This document shows, one piece after another, positions 13,251 through 24,249 of a stretch of DNA of 64,000 bases (positions within the stretch are counted from its first letter, which is position 1; each line of letters begins with the position of its first letter). Source of the DNA: Luscinia megarhynchos (Eukaryota; Chordata; Aves; Passeriformes; Turdidae); NCBI GenBank assembly GCA_034336665.1, contig CM067589.1:1497720-1561719 (forward strand), given 5' to 3'. The notes under the pieces were generated by a model. It saw nothing but the letters and a program-made list of their open reading frames with translations. It was not told the origin of the DNA and made no database searches. The translations under genes and the position numbers were made by a program.

Positions 13251-14325
13251 TGGAACAGTCACCACTGCATGTGTGGGGCGGCAAGCCCCGAGGGTTTGCT
13301 CCTCTCCAAACAGGAATTTTGGGAATTGCCCCCCGCTGCTCCAGCCATCCCAGCAGGGACGGAAATCCAGGGGGTGATTTTCTCCCGGTGTTATTTCCAC
13401 CAGGGCCCTTTGATGCCTTTGCTCTCCAGCCACGCGTCCCCGCGAAAATCAAACCCAGATCGGAGTCCTGGAAAAATATTTGGAGTTTCTGAAGCAAAAT
13501 CTCGGCTCTGGGAGGGGGATGAGGCGGGGGAGCAGCGCTGGGGTTGAGGATTTTGTGATTTTGGTCACATCTCGGCGGTTTCACCCCAGCTCGGAGCGGG
13601 AGGGGTCCAGGGCGCGGTTGGGGTGTTGGGAAATGCTGATGTCCCCCCCCGGGTGGGGACACGATGGCACCGCAGCCGCTGCAGACCCTCGGGGGCTGGA
13701 AATGGGGACGGGAGCCGGGGGTCGCCTTCCCAAACCCATCCCGGCTCCGGAACCCGGGACAAACCGACTCTGGAGCTTCTTTCGGCAGAAAATTTCCAAT
13801 CCCGGGCTGGTTGGAGCTTTCAGAACGGAAGGGGAGGGGGGTGTGGGTGGGAATCAGCGCGAGCTTTGCTTCCCCTCGTGTCCCTCCGCCCTGCCCAGCC
13901 CCTGCTGTGACATCGCTGTCACCTCCCACCTCCCTGGTCCCCCGGGGCCACCTCTGCGCCATCAGGTCACCTCCGGACGTGATTCACTGCGGGGGGAGCA
14001 GCCCCGGGCGCTCTGGGGGTGTCCCGAGGGGTCCCCGCTCCCCTCTGGGGCAGGACCAGCCGCTGGCACCGGGAGTTTCCCCTCCCTGGATGTGCCCCCC
14101 CTTTCCCCGAGGATGCTCCCCAGCATCCCCTCACCCCCCGCTCCCCCTGCCCGGCTTCCCCAGGTGCCGAGACGCCCCAAAACCCGGGGGAGGCTGGCGG
14201 GGGGAGCCCAGCTCGTGCTGCAGCGTCTCCCCGGCTGCCCCGGGACCATTCCCGGCTGGAGATAGCGCGGCTGCTCGGCGGTGGCAGCGCGGGCGTGTGG
14301 GAGGGCAGACGCCAGGCTGTCTGCT
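13251..14325. other. Unique GC-rich upstream region
   Basis: Non-repetitive sequence with no supported exon. I looked for splice-bounded open frames and recognisable domains and saw none. The frames present lack plausible start, acceptor or donor arrangements. Confidence 0.45.
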
Positions 14326-14329
14326 CCCA

Positions 14330-14460
14330 CTCCGCTGGGCTTGTTATTAACTTCTCCTTGGGCTGCCATTAACCCAGAATTCCTGCTCCTGGCTCCAGGC
14401 TTTCCCCGCGCCGCTCTATCTCCAGCCTAATTACAGCTGTTGGGATCTCCCTTTATCTCG
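14330..14460. promoter_or_regulatory. Homeodomain/E-box island (candidate element)
   Basis: Unique sequence with TTATTAAC (14,344-14,351), CCATTAACCC (14,367-14,376) and TAATTA (14,428-14,433) abutting the E-box CAGCTG (14,434-14,439). Adjacent homeodomain and bHLH sites are typical of developmental enhancers. Function is inferred. Confidence 0.3.
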
Positions 14461-15014
14461 GGGGATCTTTGGGGTTTGGTTACCTGGCACACGCGTTCCT
14501 GCACCCCCCCCCTCTCTGCTCGCACACCCATCCCTGCTTTTCGCCCTTTAATCCTTCCTGCTTTCATCAGCCCCGGCGGATTCTCCGCGGTTCTGCCCGG
14601 GTGGATCCGCATCCCGCGGGTCCCGGGAGCGTCCCCGGGCCCGGTGACCGCCCGCGACATTAACCCCTCGTGTCCCGGAGCCTTCCCGGCGTGTGCCGGC
14701 ACCTTCCAGCCCCGCCACCGGGGCTGGGGGTTGGCTCGGAGCGCGGCCGTGATTTATTTTTTTAATTTAACGCGGGTTGAGTCGGTGTGTTTGTCTTGGC
14801 AGCGGGGCCGCCGCTCCAACCCCAAACTCTGCTCCAACAGCCCCGCCTGTCCCTCTGCCAGCCCCCGCTGCCACCAGCCGGGGCTGGCACCGAGCGGGCC
14901 GTGCCCCGTGCCCACATCTGTCCCCGAACCCTCCCAAAAGCAGCGCAGCCCCGGCGGTGGTGCCAGAGCTTTATGTCCTCTCGCGAAGGGGTTTGGAGCA
15001 GGCGGTGCTGTCCT

Positions 15015-15215
15015 GGTTCTGGTCCCTGTCCCTGTGTCATGTCCCTGTGTCCCTGTCCCCGTCCCTGTCCCTGTGCCCACCCCTGGCACAGAGCCGGGCT
15101 GAGATTGGCACCTTCAGATCCCCGGCCCGGAGGATGAGGATGAGGAGGATGAGAAGGATGAGGAGGATGAGGAGGATGAGGAGGATGAGGAGGATGAGGA
15201 GGAGGAGGACGAGGA
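15015..15215. repeat. CCCTGTC hexamers and GAGGAT array
   Basis: A short (TCCCTG)n stretch at about 15,018-15,085 is followed by about ten copies of AGGATGAGG at 15,130-15,213. Unique GC-rich sequence follows to 15,480. Confidence 0.7.
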
Positions 15216-15489
15216 CGGTGTCACCACTGTCCCACTGCTCCCTCTGGGCCGCCCCCGCTCGTGGGTCCCTCCTGGAGATCCCTAAATGGGGGATTTGGGG
15301 ATTTTGGGATGGGATTTGGGGATGGGATGGGGAGGGGTCCCTTCTGATGGAACTGAGCTGAGCCCCCTCACCCCAGCTGGGAGCTGAACCCCGAGTGTCC
15401 CCCCTGCTCCTGCCACAGGGCGAATATTGTCCCCAAGCACCCCTGGGGACACCTGCAGCACCTGCCGCAGCCGCCTCGGCTCAGGGCGC

Positions 15490-15530
15490 GCATTTTGGGG
15501 CGCTTTTATTAATTGTGGACATTTCCTCCA
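15490..15530. promoter_or_regulatory. TAATTG site next to RUNX-like site
   Basis: TTTATTAATTGTGGACA contains TAATTG (15,510-15,515) overlapping TGTGG, about 1.2 kb upstream of the DLX4 start. Candidate only. Confidence 0.25.
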
Positions 15531-16299
15531 CCCGCCTCGCAGCCGAGCGCTGGGAAAGCGCCAGGGGGGCTGAGTCCCCCCGGATCCAGCTCTGCGACAC
15601 TCGTGGGATCGTGATGGTGAGGGGGGGATGGCACCCCCACCCCCAGCACCCCCTCCGTGCCCCCCGGGCCGGGTGAGGAGCCGGCGGGAGCCGATCCCGG
15701 CGAGCCGGGGCGCGTCCCGCAGCCCGTGGGGGCTGAGTCACGGCGGGGAAAGTGCGGAGCGGGGTAAAAGCAGATCCGGAGCTTCTGCTCGCCTCGCTGC
15801 TCGCCCTCGGTGCCGGCCGGGCGCAACATCTGGAATTCTGGAACATCTGGAATTCTCCTCTTCGCCCCCGCTGCGGTCTGGGGGAGTTTCCCCGTGGGTG
15901 CCCCGAGTTTTGTGGCCCCCACAGCCCAGTTTAAGGCCGGTGTGGGATTTGGGGGTGGCGTTGTCCCTGAGGATGATCCCGGGGCCGCAGCTGCGTCTCC
16001 CCTGGGGACATTCGTGTGCCGGGAGTTGTCACCAGGTGCCGAGCTGGGTCATTTATACCGGAGCGCGGGGTGGCCACAGGGCGACAGGGCAGGGACAGGG
16101 GGGACCTGCCCGGCTGCGGCAGCAGGGACAGCGCTCCCTCCCCCCGGTGTCACCCCGGTGTCCCCAAAGCCTCTGGCTGTCCCCAGGGGCGGTGACAGCA
16201 GCTCCCGGCCCCGCCCGGCCGGGTTTGTCCCCGTGCTGTCCTGGTGGCCACGGGCGACCCCGCAGTTGTCACTCGCCGGGGGTGGCTCGGGAGGTGCCA

Positions 16300-16713
16300 C
16301 CCCCGCTCCGGCATCCCGGGAGTGCCCGCAGCCCCCGGAGCGCGTGTCTGTCCCCCCTTGTCCCCCTGTCCCCCCCGTGTCTCCTCCGTGTCCCCGTGTC
16401 CCCCCCGGGGGGGCTCAGGGTGTCCCCCCCAGCCCCAGGGAGGGGTCCCGGTGGCACAGGTGGGGGGTGGGCACGGGGTAAAGGGGGTACCCCCGGCGTG
16501 ACGTCACTGCGGGGGCGGGGCTGGGCGGGGCGTTCGGGGCATCCCCGGGCTCGGGGCGGCGGCACCCGGAGCCGTCGGGGGGCGGCGGGGGCCCGGCTCG
16601 GCCCGGCCCGGTTCGGCCCGGTTCGGGTCTGCTCGGCCCGGTTCGGCCCCGTTCGGCCCCGTTCGGCCCCGTTCGGCCCCGCCGGGCGCTGCTCGGCCCG
16701 GCCCGGCCGGACC
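16300..16713 (+). promoter_or_regulatory. DLX4: DLX4 promoter region, CpG island with CRE
   Basis: The 400 bases before the DLX4 start codon are extremely GC-rich and CpG-dense. A full palindromic cAMP-response element TGACGTCA lies at 16,499-16,506, followed at once by GGGGGCGGGGC (Sp/KLF box). A CGGCCC/GGTTCGG short array (about 16,595-16,680) occupies the likely 5' UTR. No TATA box is visible. The start lies in ACCATGA context. Confidence 0.6.
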
Positions 16714-16961
16714 ATGACCATGAGCTCGATGGCCGAGACCCTGCTGGGCTCCGACCCCTGCAAAGCGTTCCTGGAGCTCGGCCCCCCCAGCACTACCCCC
16801 CCTGCACGACCCCCCGCCCTTCCCCTCCCCCTACGGCCGCCCCCCGCCCTTCCCCCTACCCCGGCGGGGCCCCCCCGCACCCCCACGGGGGTCCTTCCTG
16901 CCCTACGCGCCCCCCGGCGCCCCGCACGCCCCGACCCCCGGGGCCAGGCTGCAGGACACAG
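16714..16961 (+). CDS. DLX4: DLX4 exon 1 with homopolymer frameshifts
   Basis: Read straight from the start codon this exon stays open but drifts out of the DLX frame. Family-like sequence reappears as HYPP, then [17 protein letters not shown], then [11 protein letters not shown], then [10 protein letters not shown], each after a one-base change near 16,788-16,792, 16,797-16,802, 16,852-16,857 and 16,887-16,891. All four lie in or beside C or G runs. Restoring them gives a length that agrees with the phase 1 donor GTAAGG at 16,962. Sequencing or assembly error is the simplest explanation. Confidence 0.8.
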
Positions 16962-19900
16962 GTAAGGGGGCGCGGGGGGCTGGGGGGGCGCGGGGGGCGC
17001 GGGGGGCTCGGGGGACCCGGGATGGAGCCGGGATGGAGCCGTCGGAAGCGCTCCGGGGCTGGGCTGGGCTGGGCTGGGCTCAGGGGGGTCCTGGGCGGTC
17101 CTGGGGGGTCCTGGGGGGTCCCGGTGGTCCCAGCGGTGCCGGGGGTGGTGTCCCCCCGTTCCCAGGGGACACGCGGGTGGCTTCGAGGAGCCGCGGGCAG
17201 GGGGAGCATCAGCTCCTCCAAGCTGAGACCCCCCAGGTGCCCCCCTGGACCCCCACGGGACCCCCTGAGCTGCCCACGCCCCCCGGGCCGGGCAGACCCT
17301 CCCCTCTCTGTCCCCGCAGCTCCATCCCCGCTCCCCGCCGGTTTCCCCCAAAATTTGCGATCCGAGCCGGATGGAGAGGATCGGGACCCCCGGGCTGCTC
17401 CTCCTGGGGGTCCTGAGCCCAAGTGAGCCCCCCCGGGGGTCCCGAACCCAAGTGAGCCCCCCCGGGGGTCCCGAGCGGGCCTGGAGAGGATCGGGACCCC
17501 CGAGCTGCCCCCTCCGGGGGTCCCGAGCCCGGCTGAGCTCCCCTGGGGGTCCCGAACCCAAGTGAGCGCCCCCGGGGGTCCCTGGGTGACACCAGGGCGG
17601 GCGCTGCTGGCCCAGGGACCCCCAGCGCCCCCCGGGGGCTCACCCAGGGCAGGGGGGTCCATCCTGGAGCCCCCCATCCCCCGGGGACCCCCCAGCCCGG
17701 CCCGGGCCGAGGCCCGAGCCCCACGTGCTGCCCGAGCCGGGCAGCGCCGTCGGTCCCGTCCTTCCTCCCCCCCGCCCCCTCCTCCTCCTCCTCTGCCAAA
17801 CACCTGCCAAAAGCAGCCCCCAGACCCAAAATCATCCCCCCCTCCCGCGGACACCCCCTGCCAGCCCGCCTGGCTTTGGGGGTGGTTTTGGGTGATTTTG
17901 GGGTGGGTTTAGGATGGTTTTGGGATGGATTTTAGGATGATTTTAGGATGGTTTTGGGGTGTTTTTTAGGATGGTTTTAGGATGGTATTGGGGTGGGCTT
18001 GAGTTGAGTTTGGGGTGATTTTAGGATGATTTTGGGTTGGTTTTAGGATGGTTTTGGATAGCTTTGGGGTGATTTTGGGTGGTTTTAGGATGATTTTGGG
18101 GTCATTTTGAGTGGTTTAAGGATGGTTTTAGGATGGTTTTGGGGTGTTTTTTTTAGGATGGTTTTGGGGTGATCTTGGGGTGGGTTTTTTTAGGATGGTT
18201 TTAGGATGATTTTAGGATGGTTTTGGGGTGAGTTTGGGGTGATTTTAGGATGATTTTGGGGTGATTTTAAGATGCTTTAAGGATGGTTTTGGGGTGTTTT
18301 TTTAGGATGGTTTTACGATGGTTTTGGGGTGATTTTGGGTTGAGTTTGGGGTGGTTTTGGGGTATTTTTTAAGATGGTTTTAGGATGGTTTTAGGAGGGT
18401 TTCGGGGTGTTTTTGGGGCTGTTTTTTCAACCTCCCGCTGTGTTTGACGGCCGTTCTCTGCTCTCCCCGCGCCCAGAGCCGCAGAAGCCGCCGGCCGTGC
18501 CCGACGGCGAGCCGCGGCCGGGCGGGAGGGCCAAGAAGCTGCGGAAGCCGCGGACCATCTACTCGAGCCTGCAGCTGCAGGCGCTGAACCAGCGCTTCCA
18601 GCAGACCCAGTACCTGGCGCTGCCCGAGCGCGCCGAGCTGGCGGCGCAGCTGGGGCTCACCCAGACCCAGGTTGGGCCCGGGAGGCGACACCGAGGGGAC
18701 ACCGGGCCACCAGCGGCGGCTGCTGGAAGCCGGCCCGGCGCAGCCGTGCCGCGGCGGGGGCGCTGGCGCCGGTGGCCCCGCAGGGCTCGGGCTCGGGGCG
18801 CCCCTGGCCGCACCCCCCGGCGGCAGCGGGACTTTCCCAGCCCCGGAGCCTGGCTGGCGGCCCGGCCGGGCCCGGCTGGGCGGCCCCGGGCCGCGGGACG
18901 GGGCGAGTGGGTTTTTGAAGGCGATGGGGAGAGACAGGCAGGCGGCGGCGGTGCAGCCCCGGAGCCAGGGGCGAAGCGAGCTCATAAAGCCGGGGAAGAG
19001 GAGACAAGTGGGAACCTGCCGGCAGCGCGGGGGGGAAGCGCGGAGGAATGAGCGGGGCCACCACCCCAGAGCGCGGCGGCGGCGCGGGCCCGGCAGCGGG
19101 GGGAGCGGGGAGCGCTGGGGACAGGCTGGGGACAGGCTGGGGACAGGCTGGGGACACTCAGGGGACAGGCTGGGGACACTCAGGGGACAGGCTAGGGACA
19201 CGCTGGGGACAAGCTGGGGACAGGCTGGGGACACGCAGGGGAGACTCAGGGGATACTCTGGGGACACTCGGGCACTCGGGGACACGCTGGGGACAGGCTG
19301 GGGACAGGCTGGGGACAGGCTGGGGACACTCAGGGGACAGGCTGGGGACAGGCTGGGGACAGTGGGGACACGCTGGGGATACTCTGGGCGACACTCAGGG
19401 CACTCCGGGCACACTCAGGACACACTCAGGGCACTCGGGGGACACGCTGGGGACACTCAGGGGACACTCAGGGCACACTCAGGGACACTCAGGGGACACT
19501 CCTGGGACAGGCTGGGGACACTCAGGGCACACTCTGGGGACACTCTGGGGACTCTCCGGGCACACTCTGGGGATACTCAGGGACACTCAGGGCACACTCT
19601 GGGACACTCAGGGACACTCAGGGACACTCTGGACACACTCAGGGGACACTCAGGACACACTCTGGGCACACTCCGGGGACACTCTGGGCACACTCAGGGA
19701 CACTCTGGGCACACTCAGGGACACTCTGGGCACACTCCGGGGACTCCCGGGGCTCCCAGCGCCTCTCACCCCGCCGCAGAGCCGTGGCTTGTGAAGGGTT
19801 GGGCTCCCAGCCCCGTTTGTCCCCAAATCCCCTCGGGAACGGCGTCCGGGGGGTTCGGGGGTGTCGGACCCTCCCTGCCCCTCACCCCGCTGTCCTGCCC

Positions 19901-20159
19901 GCAGGTGAAGATCTGGTTCCAGAACAAGCGCTCCAAGTACAAGAAGATCCTGAGGCAGGGCCCGAGCGCCCCCGACGGGGAGCGGCACCCCCAGAGCGGC
20001 CCCGCCCTGTCCCCCTGCTCCCCCGGCCTCCCCTCGCTCTGGGACCTCCCCGCGCCCGCCAAGGGACCCCCGCTGGCCCCCGGGGGCTACATCAACACCT
20101 TCGGAGCCTGGTACCAGCCACAGCAGCAGGACGCCCTCCCCAGGACCCCCCTGATGTGA
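16714..20159 (+). CDS. DLX4: Distal-less homeobox 4 transcription factor
   Basis: Homeodomain DNA-binding protein of the distal-less family, acting in the nucleus in ectodermal, craniofacial and placental or skin programmes. There are three exons: 16714-16961, 18477-18670 and 19905-20159. The phases are 1 (G|AG) and 0, the standard DLX layout. Exon 1 begins [10 protein letters not shown], like fish and other DLX4-type starts. The homeodomain starts [11 protein letters not shown] in exon 2 and finishes [16 protein letters not shown] in exon 3; the WFQN recognition-helix core is intact. The C-terminal [14 protein letters not shown] and GAWYQ motifs are typical of DLX4. Expected length after correction is about 232 residues (human 240). 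Exon 1 has several apparent one-base indels in C or G runs. Its partner DLX3 lies convergently downstream, as in all vertebrate Dlx pairs. Confidence 0.95.
16962..18476 (+). repeat. DLX4 intron 1 minisatellites
   Basis: G-rich unique sequence with a 30-60 base repeat built on CCCCGGGGGTCCCGA at about 17,390-17,590. A second array of TTTTAGGATGGTTTTGGGG, about 20 bases per unit and some 27 copies, fills about 17,875-18,415 just before the exon 2 acceptor. Confidence 0.8.
18671..19904 (+). repeat. DLX4 intron 2 minisatellite
   Basis: After about 400 bases of unique GC-rich sequence, an array of 12-base GGGGACAGGCTG and GGGACACTCAGG units runs from about 19,118 to 19,755. The exon 3 acceptor CTGCCCGCAG follows 150 bases of unique sequence. 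Confidence 0.85.
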
Positions 20160-20179
20160 CAGGGCCACCAGCAGCGCCG

Positions 20180-20670
20180 GATCCGCAGGGACACCGAGGG
20201 ACACGGAGAGACACCGAGGGACACCGAGGGACACCGAGGGACACCGAGGGACACCGAGAGGCACTGAGTGACACCGAGGGACACCGAGGGACACGGAGAG
20301 ACACCGAGGGACACCGAGGGACACCGAGGGACACCGAGAGACACTGAGAGACACTGAGAGACACTGAGAGAAACTAAGGGACACCGAGAGGCACCGAGAG
20401 ACACTGAGGGACACTGAGTGACACCGAGAGACACCGAGAGACACCGAGAGACACCGGGAGACACCGAGGGACACCGAGGGACACCGAGAGACACCGAGGC
20501 ACACTGAGTGACACTGAGGGACACCGAGGCACACCGAGTGACACCGAGGCACACTGAGGGACACTGAGGGACACCGAGGGACACTGAGGGACACCGAGGC
20601 ACACCGAGTGACACCGAGGCACACTGAGGGACACTGAGGGACACCGAGGGACACTGAGGGACACCGAGGG
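20180..20670 (+). repeat. DLX4: 10-base minisatellite in DLX4 3' UTR
   Basis: Starting 21 bases after the DLX4 stop codon, about 48 copies of GACACCGAGG (variants GACACTGAGA and CACACCGAGT) extend for 490 bases, so the mature mRNA should carry the array. No AATAAA is seen on the plus strand within 1.3 kb downstream, so the 3' end of the transcript is undefined. Confidence 0.85.
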
Positions 20671-22050
20671 GGACGCTCTGTGCTGCCCCCCCAGCGCTGG
20701 GAGCCCAGCGAAGCGCTGGAGGAGCCCAGCGAATGGAGGAGGAGGAGGAGGAGGAGGAGGAAGGTGACAACGACCTGCAGGAGCCCGGGGATGTCCTGCC
20801 CTGCCCCCTCCGAGTGACCCAGCGCCCTGTGCGCCACCCCAGCGCGACAGGACTCGGCCGGGTCCCCCCAGTTCACGGACAGGGGGCAGGGGGACCCCAG
20901 GAGGGGTTGGGGACTCCCCGCCCCCCCCGGCCTGGTTTTATTTATGAACTCTGCCGGTTGTTGGTTGTGCCCCCGTTTATAAACAGGCTGAGCATCGATC
21001 GCTGCTGCTCCTCCTCTTTGGGGTGTCCCCGGTTTGGGGGAGGAGCTTCCCCCCAGAACTCAGGCTCTCCCAAATCCTGGGGTGCAGGGTCGGGGGCTGG
21101 GGTAACACAGACCCCCAAAATCTGCCCGAAGCGGAGCCCAGTCACAGGAATTGTGGGGCCCCTCCTGCCGGGAATTTGGGGCTGGGGGAAGTGTCCCCCC
21201 GAATTTGGGGCTGGGGGAGGTGTCCCCCCCAAACAGGGGAGGGCAGGGGGACACGGGGCAGGTTGGGGACCCAGCTGAGCCCCTGCCCTGTGTCCCCACG
21301 GACACCCTGGCAGCGAGGGGGGGTTTTGGGGCTGATTCCCCTCTGCAGGTTTGATTTTGTGTTTCCAGAGCCAAAACCCGGCTGGAAAACACATCCTCGT
21401 GTTTCCCCGCTCTTCCCACGTCATTATCGCCGCTTTTCCCGGTCCCGCTGGGTGTTTGTCACCCGTGGGGGGGGACACCCCCCAGCACGAGCATCCCCGC
21501 CCCCGATGTTCCCACCCCGCGATTCTCCTGCTCCCAGGGTCCCTCCCTGCCCCTTTCTGCAGCTGTTTGGGTCTCACACCTTCAGCACCTCACGGGGCCG
21601 GGGCTGTCCCCGCACCTGGAGCGCACCTGGGCGGGGATCAGAGCCTGGCGCTGGGGCTGGTGGCACTGGGGACCCCCATGTCCCCATTCCCGGCTCCCCC
21701 GGGAGTTGTGATCCCTCAGGAAGGAGGTTTGGGGTGCTGCTCCCTCGGGGTGTGGGTCCTGCAGGAGGATGTGGGGCCAGCGGGATTTCCGCGGGGGGAT
21801 GGAGCCCCCCCTCCCCACCCAGCTCTGAAAAGGGGAGTTTCCCATCTGAGGCTGGGGGTGTCACCTCGCTGTCCCCAGCAGGACAGCCCGGTGGCGGCGG
21901 GGACAGAGCCGGGGCTCGGGTGAGCCGTGGGCGGGCGCTGCCCCCGCTCCCGGGGTGGCACCGGCTGCGCAAGGGCTGCGGGTGTCGCAACGGGGCAGGA
22001 GCGCGGGGAGGGCTCGGCTGGGCGCGGGGTGACAGCGGGGGACGCGGGCA
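20671..22050. other. DLX4-DLX3 spacer, unique part
   Basis: Mostly non-repetitive. A (GAGGAG)n tract lies at 20,732-20,762. An AT-containing island at about 20,930-21,010 has GTTTTATTTATGAACTC and CCGTTTATAAACAGG. A second patch at about 21,345-21,445 has TTTGATTTTGTGTTTCC and GTCATTATCGCCGC. These patches could be UTR or conserved intergenic regulatory DNA of the pair. No exon supported. Confidence 0.4.
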
Positions 22051-22054
22051 CTGC

Positions 22055-22480
22055 CACCCCCGCGGTGTCACTGCCCGGCACTGCCACCCCCGGCACTGCC
22101 ACCCTCGCAGTGTCACCGCCTGGCATTGTCACCCCCGCGGTGTCACTGCCTGGCACTGCCACCCCCTCCAGTGTCACCCCTGCAGTGTCACCGCCTGGCA
22201 CTGCCACCCCCTCCAGTGTCACCCCCACGGTGTCACCGCCTGGCACTGCCACCCCTCCAGTGTCACCCCCTGCAGTGTCACCGCCTGGCACTGCCACCCC
22301 CGCGGTGTCACCCTCGGCACTGCCACCCCTCCAGTGTCAGCCCCGCAATGTCACCCCTGCAATGTCACCCCCGCGGTGTCACCCCAGTTCCTGCCATCCC
22401 GGGGGTGTCCGGGCAGTCCCCGCTGCCATCAGGGATCACTGGGAGCACTGGGAGCACTGGGAGCACTGGGATAACTGGAA
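22055..22480. repeat. ~28-base minisatellite
   Basis: About 12 units of GTGTCACCGCCTGGCACTGC with CCACCCC linkers, ending in short ACTGGGAGC repeats at 22,438-22,470. Confidence 0.8.
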
Positions 22481-22569
22481 TGATGAGGGGAGGTCGCTGT
22501 GTGCCTGTGCCAGGACAGGACCGGGGTGCTGGGGACAGTGGGGGGATGTCCCCACCCCTGTCGGGACCC

Positions 22570-23070
22570 ATTCCCGTTCCATTCCCATTCCCATTATTCC
22601 CATTCCCGTTCCCATTATTCCCATTATTCCCATTATTCCCATTGTTCCCATTATTCCCATTATTCCCATTGTTCCCATTGTTCCCATTATTCCCATTCCC
22701 ATCGCCATTCCGGTTCCCATTCCCATTCCCATTCCCATTCCCATTCCCATTCCCATTCCCATTCCCCTCCCTATTATTCCCATTCCCTTCCCATTCTTCC
22801 CATCCAATTCCCATTATTCCCATTGTTCCCATTATTCCCATTATTCCCATTATTCCCATTATTCCCATTATTCCCATTGTTCCCATTATTCCCATTATTC
22901 CCATTCCCTTCCCATTCTTCCCATCCAATTCCCATTATTCCCATTATTCCCATTCCCTTCCCATTCCCATTATTCCCACCCAATTCCCATTATTCCCATT
23001 CCCATTATTGCCATTGTTACCATTATTCCCATTATTCCCATTATTCCCATTATTCCCTTTATTCCCATCC
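22570..23070. repeat. ATTCCC array, 500 bases
   Basis: Tandem CCCATT hexamers and CCCATTATT nonamers with a higher-order unit ending TTCCCATTCTTCCCATCC. CATTCC is frequent on the plus strand. Confidence 0.9.
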
Positions 23071-23204
23071 CGCTCTCAGTGCCAGCACACCGAGCCCGGC
23101 CCCGCGCGGGATCTCGGGGTCCCTCAGCCCTTTTTTGGGGGTTTCTCAGCCACATCCGAACTGCGGGAGGAGCCGGCGCTGCCCCCGGGGGTGGAGACGG
23201 GGAT

Positions 23205-23295
23205 GAGGGGGGACAAAGGGGACAAAAGGGGGACAAAAGGGGGACAAAAGGGGGACAAAGGGGGACAAAGGGGGACAAAGGGGGACAAAACCCCC
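23205..23295. repeat. GGGGGACAAA array
   Basis: Nine copies of a 10-11 base unit GGGGGACAAAA, G- and A-only on one strand apart from single C residues. Confidence 0.85.
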
Positions 23296-23394
23296 CTCGG
23301 GGGGATGGGATGGGGGCTGGGGGATCCCAAAGCTTTTCCCGATCCCATTCCCGATCGCAGGGCGGGGCGGGGATCGCGCCTGGCCGGGGGCGAT

Positions 23395-23575
23395 GCGGCT
23401 CCCGGGATTTACATAATCCTGGGTACGTAACCCGCCGCCCGCTCGGGGCTTTTTTCCCTCCTCTGAATGAAAAAAAAATCGAATTAAAAAAAAAAATTAA
23501 AAGAATGAAACGAAACCTCGCCAGCGCCCGGCTGGGGCAGCGCCGATTCCTCCTTTTCCCGTGGGATCGGGAATG
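23395..23575. promoter_or_regulatory. AT-rich unique island between DLX4 and DLX3
   Basis: About 180 bases of non-repetitive sequence with ATTTACATAATCCTGGGTAC and, further on, ATCGAATTAAAA and AATTAAAAGAATG, set between repeats in the convergent spacer. Dlx pairs carry intergenic enhancers in this position in other vertebrates. Equivalence is not shown here. Confidence 0.35.
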
Positions 23576-23904
23576 AAGTTTTGGGGGGATTTGGGGAGAA
23601 GGGGGAACGTGGATTTGGGAATGTGGGGTCCCCACACCCGCGACACGACGCGGGTGACAGCGGGGACAGCACGACGGGGCCAGCACAGCCCGGGACACCC
23701 CACTGGGGATTTTGGGGTCCCCGGAGCGCCCCGACCCCACAGCGCTGCCGGGGACGGGAGGATCCCGTGGGATTTGGGGATTTTGGGATTTGGGGGAGGG
23801 TTCGGTGCTGTCCCCAACGGCGCTGTCACCAAAAGGGACATCGGGGAGCGCAGCCGCCCTCCCAGTCTGCAGGGCTGGGGGCCACTGGTCCCAGTAAGGG
23901 GAGC

Positions 23905-24020
23905 GCCGGGAATATTCCGAAATAGTCTGAAATACTCTGAAATGGTCTGAAATGGTCTGAAATAGTCCGAAATACTCTGACATAGTCTGAAATACTCTGA
24001 AATACTCTGAAAACCGGGAA
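23905..24020. repeat. 10-base AT-rich minisatellite
   Basis: About 11 copies of CTGAAATAGT, CTGAAATACT and variants. The sequence on either side (23,576-23,904 and 24,021-24,240) is unique with no feature recognised. Confidence 0.85.
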
Positions 24021-24249
24021 AAATTTCCTTTTGCTGCCCCAAATTCCCTCTCAGCAGGACAAAGTGGGATTTGGGGTGAGGCGACATCACCCGGTGCCAC
24101 CCCAAGCCCGGCTGTCCCCAAAAAACGCGGCGCGAGTGACAGAGAGATAAAATCCTCATTTCTCAAGGTGGAAAAATCCCAAATCCTGCTCCCCAAAACA
24201 ACCTCATGAAACCAGGGGGGAAAAAAGTTTTAAAAAGGGTGAAAAAAAC

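Noticed and set aside
13251..16300. A TAC4-like or other gene upstream of DLX4, expected from human synteny
   Set aside because: I found no tachykinin motif or other recognisable exon in either strand of this stretch.
16714..16961. DLX4 as a pseudogene
   Set aside because: Homeodomain, C-terminal motifs, splice sites and phases are intact; the exon 1 breaks are single bases in homopolymers.
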